From NCBI RefSeq assembly GCF_003589595.1, contig NW_020653856.1, forward strand, positions 306,461 through 370,460: a stretch of 64,000 nt of DNA, written 5' to 3'. The translations under genes and the position numbers were made by a program. This DNA comes from Hyposmocoma kahamanoa. Lineage: Eukaryota > Arthropoda > Insecta > Lepidoptera > Cosmopterigidae. Shown piece by piece: positions 45,221 to 54,930 of the stretch. Numbering within the stretch: the first letter of the stretch is position 1; every line of letters begins with the position of its first letter. Under the pieces are notes generated by a model. It worked only from the letters and a program-made list of their open reading frames with translations. It had not been told where the DNA came from and did no database searches.

Positions 45221-46894
45221 CGGATGGGAAATTTTTCTTGTGTTAAACTAGATTCGCTGTGACTAGTCAATTCCGTTTTCAACACTCGGTTACAGCAACA
45301 AAAAATCACAAACACCATTACTCAATTAACGAATACAATTCGATTTTTGCTCCAGAGTCATGAGATTAACTCTTTCATCCTCTTTTTTCGGGTAATTTAT
45401 CGTCACGCTCTCGCGAGCGGACATGCAATAACGGGATCGATTCACGAATGAAATATCGCGTACAAACAAATAATTTAAAAAATTCGCAACAATTTTTTGA
45501 GTCTTTCATCTCCACTGGAGCACTTTAACTGGCAAATAAAATTTTTTCGACGGCCCTCCAAGTTTAAAATTGATTTTGGTTCATTTCAAGGAGGCTCGGT
45601 TCGTTTAACTTCTTTTTAATTAAATGAAGGGCGTCTAATCTGGCTCTCGAACCGGGATCCTCTGGCTTTTTATCCATAAAGTTTTCATCGCAGAGAAAAC
45701 AGTTGATCAAGTGGAAGGTCGAAAAAATAATTTGCTTTGACCGTCGGAACCTTAATTTGAGCAACGAGATGTAAGAGAAAGTGAACTCATTCAATTAGAA
45801 TTTAGCGATTCGCAAACGGCTGATCCGACTGTCGGCGGAGGCATTTTACTGTCGGAGAGTTTACGGAACTCACAAAAGTATGTTTTAATTTTGAACATCT
45901 GACAAGGACAACTGACGGGTAGCGTTCGTCGTCTGCTCATGTCGCAAAGTCACGAGACTTCTGCTCGAGCAAATATTATAATGGGCACATCACGCTAGAT
46001 TACTCGGGTATTGCTGTATTGACCGCAGTTCATATCCGAGGTCCATATCTCGACGAAGAGTCCCCTCTTCCCGCGCCCCTCAAGTCTACCACAAAAGGGT
46101 TGGCCCTATACATTAAAAAGGACCGAAATAATATCCATCCCTCGGAATATTAAATCTCTAAGTACACCCGAGCATTTTTAATATGATTTCTTTTGGGGAA
46201 TTTTCGAACAGCTTTTACGTGATTTGTATTTATAATACCGCTCACATTTTTGGAAAGGATTTTTGCAGTATTTCAATACTTTGCTAATATTTTGCGGCCT
46301 AATACTAACCGAAAAACAAAGGAACGTACAATTCATTGGCGAAGTAAGCTTGTTTAACACTTATCAGCACGGTTTGTGAAGTCTCCCGCATACACGACTG
46401 TGATTTCTTTTTAATATCAAAAGCGTGCCGAATCACAAACGTTTATTCATACAGCAAGCTGCGTAGTCAATAAAATTGTACTCGTATTTTCCAATACCAA
46501 GAGTTATTACTGCTGTAGAGTTAGGGCTTACAAAAGACCTTTCGTTTTATTAAGTGCTTACTTGGCGTACTGAAACCGAACACAATTTGCTCTAATAACG
46601 AGCTTGTATAGAATAATAAGACAAAGAAAAGTAATGCTCTGTAGGGAGTGGCGCATGAGCTTGAATTAGAGAATTTCTTTTGAAGAAAATCGCCGGAATC
46701 CGGTGAGTCGTTGTCAGAATTCGGCCGTTTTGCCGAATGGTCGAAATGAAGGCGCTAAATAAACGAGATTGCTATAAAAAATATTTGGGCTAAAATAAAT
46801 GGGCGTTGCGAGGATTCCGTACAAAAACTCCTTGAATGTGTAAACAACGTTAAAGCAAAATTCTCAAAATTTAAAAACTAAACATCGTAATGCA
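45221..46894. other. Unassigned, TE-poor stretch
   Basis: No gene is recognised. Blocks such as CGTCACGCTCTCGCGAGCGG (45402-45421) and 45590-45800 are less AT-rich and may be conserved non-coding DNA. A 76-codon minus-strand frame (45564-45794) has no motif. Confidence 0.4.
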
Positions 46895-47040
46895 TTGAAG
46901 GAAATGGTGATGATCCAACTTGTGTAAAATTGTGTCCAGTCCCCAACGGGCTCCGGGCCAGCTTGGTGGACTAGGTCAAAAACCCTTTCCTTAGATGTAC
47001 CCTGCTGGGTACGAGTCTCGTACCCAGCAGTGGGACAAAT
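46895..47040 (+). mobile_element. SINE family A 3' fragment with hairpin insertion
   Basis: Blocks GGGCTCCGGGCCAGCTTGG, TGGACTAGGTCAAAAACCC and CGTACCCAGCAGTGGGAC follow the order of the family A 3' half. The last block is preceded by its own inverted copy, giving a 29-bp palindrome (47002-47030). Confidence 0.65.
47002..47030. repeat. 29-bp palindrome with 1-nt centre
   Basis: CTGCTGGGTACGAG (47002-47015), one T, then CTCGTACCCAGCAG (47017-47030): perfect 14-bp arms. The right arm is the normal SINE A tail; the left arm is extra. Confidence 0.95.
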
Positions 47041-47689
47041 TAGAGTTTTTATTTTAATAATAATTCTCATTTTATGAAACAAATTGCGTGATTTAACAGA
47101 GGAGGCTTGGCTAGTCTGAGGACCATGACGCTATGTTTGGAGTCTTCCGTCGTGGATGCGAACCCCTAAATATAATCCAGCGATCAGCGGGCAGGTGTTA
47201 AGGCTTTGGCGAAATCACGGATTCCCTAAATTGAGCCATTTACGTGATTCCTGCCTGCCCTTTACGCCGGACCGGCGCTCATTATATCAAAAAAGTTCTT
47301 TTCTGCAACGTAATGTTCCAATAATTATTCCGAGCCCTCTGTAAGGTCCAAAACTAAACGGGATCTTTTGAGCATATAATATTTAAAGGCAGCTACGATT
47401 AATTGGGCCGTGAAACAAAAGACTACACAAATATTCAGATGTCGCTAACAACAACAGTTCCACGAAGTCGTTAAGGACCGACCTTGCCTATGTCATTATT
47501 ATTAAATCAAAAATATTGGAATTGACGCAGTGAATTATGTCTCACAAAAATTATTATTCATCTAATTACCTTTATTTCATTACAGCAGAGGGAGAAGAAT
47601 CGCTTCTCGATAGAGATGCCGACGATTGGAATCCCTATGGCAACAGCAAGTCAGCAAATACTTATGATTTTTAGTAGCAATACCTCTGT
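47041..47689. other. Unassigned stretch
   Basis: A 62-codon frame at 47156-47344 has no motif. GTGGATGCGAACCCC (47150-47164) resembles a B box, but no SINE body follows. Confidence 0.4.
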
Positions 47690-47795
47690 CTAACGGTGAA
47701 ACCTGCACAGGTTTATAATTCTTGGGACACATGAGAACCCTCTCCGTGGAAGAGACCCGTGCCCAGCAGTGGAATGTATGATAATGATGCAGTTT
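47690..47795 (+). mobile_element. SINE family A tail fragment
   Basis: AACGGTGAAACCTGCACAGG, AACCCTCTCCGTGGAAGAGA and CGTGCCCAGCAGTGGAATG match the family A 3' region, ending in GATAATGATG. Confidence 0.62.
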
Positions 47796-47999
47796 TATTT
47801 ACCAAAGCTTCGAAATTTAACATTTCACAATTGTTTTACGACGGGATGGTCGCGATATTTCATTGGTTTTATTTTTTTACGTCCATTTGTTTGGACTCAG
47901 AAGTTAGCAAATAGTAAAAACAATAATAGATCGTGTCAAGTCAACAAGCCTGTACCGAACGGCATATGCGATAAAAGCAGCCGTAGGCTGGACACCTGC

Positions 48000-48000
<1 letters not shown>

Positions 48001-48039
<39 letters not shown>
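48001..48039. repeat. Perfect (CGG)13 microsatellite
   Basis: Thirteen uninterrupted CGG triplets, preceded by GCG and followed by GCGGGGCTCC. In one plus-strand frame (47769-48074) this would encode a polyalanine run, but that frame has no other sign of being a gene. Confidence 0.97.
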
Positions 48040-48055
48040 GCGGGGCTCCCCGAGC

Positions 48056-50362
48056 GCAGTTGGACATAGCATAATTAAATCTTGCTCTACTGACACACTA
48101 ACACCACAGTGAGGGAGAGGAGCGATAAGCGATTCAAGTTCATTGCCGTTTCCAGTTGAACGTCAGAGTAATATCCGATGATATTGGTAAAGTATGGCGA
48201 ATTGAGTTCAAATCCTTATTTCATATGTAAGCAAATTACACAAATCCACAATTAGAGGTACATTATACAATGTGTCCCTAATGGTTTTTGTATTGTAGCA
48301 TCCTAGAGCCGCACAGTGTCATTTAAGAAACAAAAATTTAAAAATTTAAAAATTATGAAACAGGATATCAAGTTACACATTGACGTATCTTGTTCCGTTG
48401 CAATGGAGGCGATTTTCAAACAAAAATGTGTAGTCTGATGTGCCGTTGTCCGTAAAAAATAATTAAAAAGCTTTTTACCAAAATCGTTAGGAACACTGTG
48501 TATCTCCAGGACACGTGAGATTTCGATCGAGAAGAATGAGTAAAAACTCTTAGAACTACTCTCATAAAATACGCATTTGTACTTATTTATAATTTACAAT
48601 GTTTATTTCCACTATCACAGACAAAAACAACATAAACGAGCAAAACGGGTGATTACCTTGGATTTTGTCGGTCGAGTATGCAGAAGCGACTAAATAGATA
48701 ATCTAAAACATAGCCAGAGAGTATCGCAAGGATGTTAATTGTAGACAATATAGTCTGCAATGAAAATAACACTCATGTGAATACGTGATGCCAAACTTGG
48801 CCAAACCCAATCACAGTCTTACACACCCTATACGCACACACCCTTTCGCAATACACAAATTTGCATTCTTGCAAATACACTCATTTGGTAATACCTGTTA
48901 CATACCATAATATCGCTTCTACTGTAGAAAAGAAACTGAACAGGGGACAGATGACCTTGAGAAAATACTAACAAGCTTTGCATTGTACTGTAAACTTTTA
49001 GTAAATAATTTCTACTGATAGAAGTAAAGACATCTGTGATGGAATTAGTTTTCTCATTCGCCTTTATCCCCACTAAGCTCATTCCTTAAAATCATAAACC
49101 ACGAGCAGGTTGGAACCACGAGAAATGTTTTGTATCTCTTGTCGCGTGTTGTCCACGTACGCTATTCTTTTTGTATTTCCGTCCTTTCAGCTTGACGTTA
49201 CAGGCTTTCGGCTTTCAAAGCCACCAGCACCGCCAGGCGTGCAATATGACGCAGACCGTTTGATTTTCACCTGGAAAAATTTAATGATGGCGCCGTTTGT
49301 GAAACGTTTTTTATAGTGCAATAATAGTCATTGTTTCGCGGTTTTTATTCATCGTTTTAGTATGTTTTTAAGTTGAATTCACGGTAATGTTTTGATGTAC
49401 ATAAACATTGGTATACATATTTGTGTATTTGCTGTTATTAGGGCTCGAGATGGTCATGAATAATATCGTTACAAAAGCAACGAACCGAATAGCAGCAATC
49501 CACAACATCTCTCTTCTGTTTGTCGCTCGGAAACAGACTGGGCAAATTACATTACAACGGCCAAATTACAACCTGCACTCCGCAAATAAAACAGACATTT
49601 CCGTAATATGCTACCATCGACACCTCGCCCGAGAGACTCCATCCCCATCTAAGTTGGAATTACAAATAGGCAGGTTCGTTATCTATAGTCCGTCCACGTC
49701 CCCCTGCGCCCCCCTCACTCCCGCCCCTCGCCCGGGGAGCACGAAGGTACACTCAGCGGTTTTCGAATAGCTCAATTTAGTCAAAACCAGTTCTCACTGG
49801 TTTATTCAAGATTTTGCTGAGCATTATTTCTTTATGATCATTCTGACTAATCTATTCTCAACGCGAAGAGCAACTGTGGAAGTTATTCGTGGAAGTGTTG
49901 TGTTCTGTGTGTGGAATGGGTTAGTTGAAAATCAAGCGGTAGTTGGTTACGACGCGTTGTGGAGTCCGTCTTAGTTCTACGTAAAATGTGTTTTCGTTTA
50001 AGTTACAAGAACCAAGGTGCTATTTCTGAAACTCCGTCGTCTAATTTTCATCGATCAGGTTGGAAGTTGGTGTGGTACTAAATTAGTATTTATTTAAGAA
50101 ACGAAACAAAGTAATACAATTTACGTATTCGAGTAACAGTATTTACGTTACGACAAAATGTTTACATAATAAATATGTATGATTTAGATCTATATGACTA
50201 GATGCAGTTCGGTTTGCTTTATCACTCATTCGTTCAAGTTTCGAACGCTTCATCTTTATGAATAACTTACAGCTGGCAAATGTCAAATATTAATATTATG
50301 ACACGTTATTTACTTACTTCAGATACAAGTAATGTTTATACAAAACAATTTTTCTCTTTTAG
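48056..50362. other. Unassigned stretch
   Basis: No supported gene. An open stretch at 49110-49316 includes PPAPPGVQYDADRLIFTW, faintly like the start of a fibronectin-III domain, preceded by a pyrimidine tract and CAG (49181-49191), but no splice donor bounds it. A GC-rich block lies at 49695-49745 (CGTCCCCCTGCGCCCCCC). A 120-codon frame at 49408-49770 ends in that block and has no motif. Confidence 0.35.
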
Positions 50363-50417
50363 CTATCGGTGATATGTGAAACTGTCCGCTGTAGCCAATG
50401 CTTTACGTCCGACACAG
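50363..50417 (+). other. Candidate 55-nt internal exon
   Basis: A strong acceptor-like tract (TTTTTCTCTTTTAG, ending 50362) and a strong donor-like CAG|GTAAGC (junction after 50417) bound 55 nt with only one open frame, LSVICETVRCSQCFTSDT plus one base. The fragment is cysteine-rich but too short to assign to a family, and chance occurrence is quite possible. Confidence 0.2.
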
Positions 50418-50711
50418 GTAAGCTAGCGCTAAATTGTCAGGCGCAGCTTGCAGCCTGTCAGATTAGCCGTGACGTCTTCAGCAGAACGCCGCCGTCGTAC
50501 CGTTCTCGTGTCCTGTAGACAGAACTGAACACTGCCGCGCACCAGATGAAATTTGTTCTAGAGCAATTCAATCCGATTGAAATTCTTATGATTTTTTTTA
50601 TTTGTTACACATGCAATCTTCGCCTACTTTATTCAGTTTCTGTGAATCTGGTCTAACAGTAATATTTTGTTTTGAATGACTAAATACTTAACAACTAATC
50701 AAGTATTCAGT
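50418..50711. other. GC-richer unassigned block
   Basis: CGCAGCTTGCAGCCTGTCAG and GAACGCCGCCGTCGTACCG (about 50440-50510) may be conserved non-coding DNA. No coding pattern. Confidence 0.35.
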
Positions 50712-50965
50712 AGGTGGTAGCCTGATGGTTTGACTTGCCTTCTCTCAAGCAGAGAGACGTGGGTTTGAATTCGTGCTTGCACCTATGACTTTTCCGAAAT
50801 TATGGAGAAATTGAAATTGAAATTTACCACAAGCTTTTCGGTGAAGGAACACATCATGAGGAGAGCTGCAAACATCCGCAAAGTATTAATGTGCGTGATG
50901 TTTCCAATCCGCATTGGGCTCACAAATTTTCCCATTGTGAGGCCTATGACCAGCAGTGAGACTAT
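50712..50965 (+). mobile_element. SINE family A, near-complete copy
   Basis: Head GGTGGTAGCCTGATGG and GTGGGTTTGAATTCGTG (B box); body CACAAGCTTTTCGGTGAAGG and AACACATCATGAGGAGAG; tail CAATCCGCATTGGGCTCAC and CCTATGACCAGCAGTGAG. All family A blocks are present in order. Confidence 0.78.
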
Positions 50966-53900
50966 ATATAAGCTAACTGTTATATTTACTAATAATTTCA
51001 TAGGTATTGGTGACACAATCATGGATATTTACAGTAAAAAAATTGTTATAAACTTTAATTATGTGTACTGTATGTTGACCCAAAATAAAAATATTATTCA
51101 TAAGGTGGCAACACTTCATAAATCTTAAAAACTAAAACGGGTAAAAGAAAATAATAGAAGTAAGAAAGTGGCTGATGGAGCGAGGAGTGACAAATGCGGA
51201 GGTAATGCAATGCGAATTAGCGAAGACAGATGAAGCGAATTGTTCAGCCGTCATTACCAACGCCTGCGGCGCCGCCATCGTCGGTGGCAATGTTACTTAC
51301 TGACGTGGAAAAAAAATAACTTAAATTCAGCCAGTCAGGTTTGATAAAAAAGGGACATCGATTTATTTACACAACTTTTTTTTATAAAATATATTAACCG
51401 CAATAATGATAGAAAACGAAACAGAATGACTTGTAACGGCATTTTCAGTTTGACCTTATGAATAGTGTTGTTAATGAAATATGTGCCTTGTAAGGCCAAT
51501 AATTTTCTTCTGAGGGATAGTGCAACACTAGCACTATAATTAACAGTAAAAGTAACTTTGCATCGACGTAATTATCTTCACGCGCCATTTGTCGCAACGA
51601 TTAACAATTTGGCCGCGAATCCCTGACACATCGGGAACCCTTTGTTAGGTAGGGGGTGCCACAGATCTACGGGGGTACAAGGGTACGGGGGATGTGCCCG
51701 TTCGGTTGATGTATGCGATTTGTCATGGATCGGAGGTAGGGACGTCATTGTGAGAAAAATCGTTAAGTTAATGGGGTTGGCAATGAACTTAGGGGGCGAA
51801 TTGTGTTGTAAAGCCATAACTTTTATTCAGATGCTTGGAATATTAAGTTACGACGTTTTCATTGTTAATTCTGCATTTATTGAGATCATTTCGTACAGTT
51901 ATCAACAGTCGATTCTATTTATTTGTATTTAGAGCAAAATCAAAACTTGAACCAAATTGTTTTAGATCACAACCGGAAATAAACTACAATCTCATCCACA
52001 AAGCAAAAGGCTGAAGTATCACCTAAAACCGGATGGATTTACAACGTCCACTGAAAGCTAGGCGAGACTAAGCCCAAACATAAAGCAGCTCCGTGACTGA
52101 CGGTGTAATCCTGGAGGCCTGCGCCCACCTGTGCCTCAGTGAGGCCCGAGTCCATCACTGTCCACAGGGATCAGACTGAAGGAAGGAAATTAGTAGGGAT
52201 TATGCCATCAAGCGTATGTCTTTAAAGGATGTTGGTGTCGTCACCGCAAACTCACCGCAGGATGGATTTAGTTAGAGCTCTCAGACGTTGGCTAGCGGTT
52301 AACGTGTGATGTGCAGATAACACGGAAAAGGAAAGACGTATTGTTAAATACCATTATTATACATATTATTTACAAAATATACCTAAAATCATCGAATATA
52401 GGTCATGTAGATTATATATGCCCGGAACTGTTGTATCCTGCTCTGTATTTTTGACATCGAACTAGCAATGACTCGCTATGGTGATGGTGGTGTATTTAGA
52501 ATTAAAAATATCCCTTTCATTTTTTGCGTTTTATTTTTAATTATTCCAGGATTTCAGAGGGAGGTATTATTCACGCTATGTGCAGTACATGAAGTATAGG
52601 TAAAACACTACGCCAACTCGGATCACTGGTTATTTAAACATTGAAATTGTAACATCATTGTAGAATTCAGGCTAATTTTAGTAAGAACTTATATAGTATC
52701 TTTTGACATTAGTCACTTTGTTTTGTAAGAAAAGTTAAACTCAACGAATAGTTCCAAGAGACACTCAGAAACTGATGCTTCGAAACAATATTTTGCGGCA
52801 CTATCTTCCATTATTTTCTCGAAAGTTCGTTGTCGCTGCGAGCACGTCTGTCGCTTATTTCATTACCTGTACCGCGGTTCATCATTTGCGCTATTTCGCG
52901 CTACTTTCGGATTTATTTAGTTTGTTTAGCGCTGGGTCAAATTCGATTTGTGTGCACAAAGCGAATTCAAACCTACGAACGTTTCAACTGCCGCCTTGCG
53001 GCGACGATTGTTGTTCCTCGTTACACTTACAAGATTTGATTTTAACTATCTTTCCTACAACGATATCGATGTATTGAAGTCTTTGCATTCCTGCATGTAT
53101 TTTTGTTCCTTTATTGAACTATCCTAATCATTCACTTTACTTATTTCACCATTAACCAAATAACCCCTCCTTTTACACAATTCTCAAATTGAGGTTGAGC
53201 TAAGATCAAATGGGTATCGAGATAAACTTAGGTAGATTTTATAAGTCAAGTCAGGTTCCCATCAGGATTCAAGCAGTCACGTTCGTTAAATATCATTGGG
53301 CAGTGCGGGGTTCGGGGCGCGAGGGGCGGAGTAATCTCAGGTCACAATTGCACCGGTGCTCGTATCTGATTCAATTGAATCATGTGCTCCCCGAGCCTTA
53401 CCCCCGCCTCCACCCCGCAGAGCCTAGATTGTCGCCTTGGAATGAAAAAATAGTAGACTCGAACGATCGAGAGCGAAGAATGGATTGTCGGCATCTACTA
53501 ATGTATTCAGGCGGAATATAGCGCTGTTTGTGTTCAGCTGCATTAATTTCGCTAATAGCTTCTTTAGGGGCCGAAAGAGGGGAGGTCAGAGCGACTTCTC
53601 TTGAACTGAAGGCAGATTGCGCATTAATGAATGATGAGAATTGAGGTCGCCTTAAGAGAGCAGCGTTCCATTCGACTATGACGGATAGAAATGACGAAAA
53701 AGCTCTTGGAAATAACAGAAGTTCAGGACGTCAATTTTAATTAACGAAGCATAAAAACAATGCTTTCGGAGGAGTGATAAATGTTAAATATTATTAAAAT
53801 ACGTATCCGCGTATTATTTATGGGGTAATATAAAGGCATCTCTCATAACAGAAACGTAATTATAGATGGGCCGGTCGGTTCCACGAAACCTCAAGTAGAT

Positions 53901-54251
53901 CGCCAGGTACTTGACTTGATCATTCAGTTGCCGAAATGCAACGTTCTCCTTCCCGATTGAAATACAAAGGCTGTGTAACACGTACTGTAACCTAAGCTTG
54001 GCTTGGCTACCAGTGAAGAGTTCAGAATTAATCAAATGTAATATTACATTATTTTATCTGTTTATTTTGACGTCATTCATATTATTACTGGTGAGCGTAT
54101 CTCTAGAGACTTGGCACTATTACTGTTATTGCTGTGGTAACCGCCATTATTAAATTGGCAGTGGTGCGCGCGTAACAAATGCTTTCATCTTTAACTTAGT
54201 AGTTTTGAATATACCATGCATTGAGATTACTCAACAACTATTATTTTGACA
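50966..54251. other. Unassigned, TE-poor stretch
   Basis: No gene or transposon is recognised. Blocks at 51590-51800 (CACAGATCTACGGGGG), 52070-52180 and 53300-53420 (GTTCGGGGCGCGAGGGGCGG) are more GC-rich and could be conserved non-coding DNA. Open stretches of up to about 103 codons (52775-53077, 53210-53521) show no domain. Confidence 0.4.
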
Positions 54252-54351
54252 CTTATTAATATAGAAAATGAAACTATTTTTCCGGATTTAAATCGCGTAT
54301 ATTTGTTTTTTCAAACAAACCGACGTTTCGGGCCCTTTACTTATTAATATT
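54252..54351 (-). mobile_element. Family F LINE tail with 12-bp target-site duplication, copy 1
   Basis: A 76-bp insert (54264-54339) is flanked by perfect direct repeats ACTTATTAATAT at 54252-54263 and 54340-54351. Its core is identical over 75 bp (54267-54341) to the copy at 54791-54865. The insert reads on the minus strand toward CGCGATTTAAATCCGG and AATAGTTTCATTT, the inferred 3' end of a LINE. Only the extreme 3' end was inserted. Confidence 0.75.
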
Positions 54352-54466
54352 TTACAATTATTATCATTCGAGTCGACAAAATACCTATCACCACGTTTAA
54401 ATTACTGATTGACTTATTAAAATCATGTGTATCAAGCACGCTCAGGCGATATCGTTACAAAACAAC

Positions 54467-54683
54467 ATGTACACGCTATGTGTCCTGCCTACTGCCACTT
54501 TAACTTACTAATCCTTCGTTCAGTGGGACGGTCCCATACTAGTTGGAAGGATGACCTGGTAAAGGCGGCGGGTAACCGATGGATGTACGTCACGTCCGAT
54601 CGGCTGGTCTAGAAATCTTTGGGGAAGGCCTATGTTCATCTTTGGACGTCTTCCAGCTGATATGATGATGATGATGTACACGC
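54467..54683 (+). mobile_element. Short RTE insertion with 5' inversion and 10-bp TSD
   Basis: Direct repeats ATGTACACGC at 54467-54476 and 54674-54683 flank a 197-bp RTE fragment. From about 54520 it reads in sense toward the RTE C-terminus (DDLVKAAGNRWM, then SLGKAY) and ends in (ATG)n. The first 43 bases (54477-54519, CTGCCACTTTAACTTACTAA) are the same element in antisense, matching 5570-5600. This is the hallmark of a twin-primed LINE insertion with 5' inversion. Confidence 0.87.
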
Positions 54684-54776
54684 AGTTTAGTCTGTTGTAG
54701 TGCATGCGAGTAAAAGTACATCCATATATTGTCAATGTTTTGGTATGCTTAATGTTTGGCCGAAAATAATGAAACT

Positions 54777-54930
54777 ATACTTAACATTGGAAATGAAACT
54801 ATTTTTCCGGATTTAAATCGCGTATATTTGTTTTTTCAAACAAACCGACGTTTCGGGCCCTTTACAGGTCCCACCACTTTACAGGTGTAACAATTGCGAA
54901 AACCTAAGAACTATATATATACTTAGGATT
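54777..54930 (-). mobile_element. Family F LINE tail, copy 2
   Basis: The 75 bp at 54791-54865 are identical to copy 1; this copy extends further (CAGGTCCCACCACTTTACAG). Flanks TATACTTAACATT (54777-54789) and TATACTTAGGATT (54918-54930) agree at 11 of 13 positions and look like a separate target-site duplication, so the insert would be 54790-54917. Confidence 0.68.

Noticed and set aside
28626..45421. Shared GCTCTCGCGAGC motif at 28.6 and 45.4 kb as a regulatory code
   Set aside because: A 12-base match between two places in 64 kb is expected by chance, and both lie in GC-rich islets, so two occurrences are not evidence.
47769..48074. Polyalanine protein-coding exon at the CGG repeat
   Set aside because: The alanine run is a trivial translation of the microsatellite; the rest of the frame includes a SINE tail and has no coding pattern.
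49110..49316. Possible fibronectin-III-like exon (PPAPPGVQYDADRLIFTW)
   Set aside because: The resemblance is limited to a few residues, the frame runs to a stop without a splice donor, and the conserved Trp/Tyr pattern of the domain cannot be followed.
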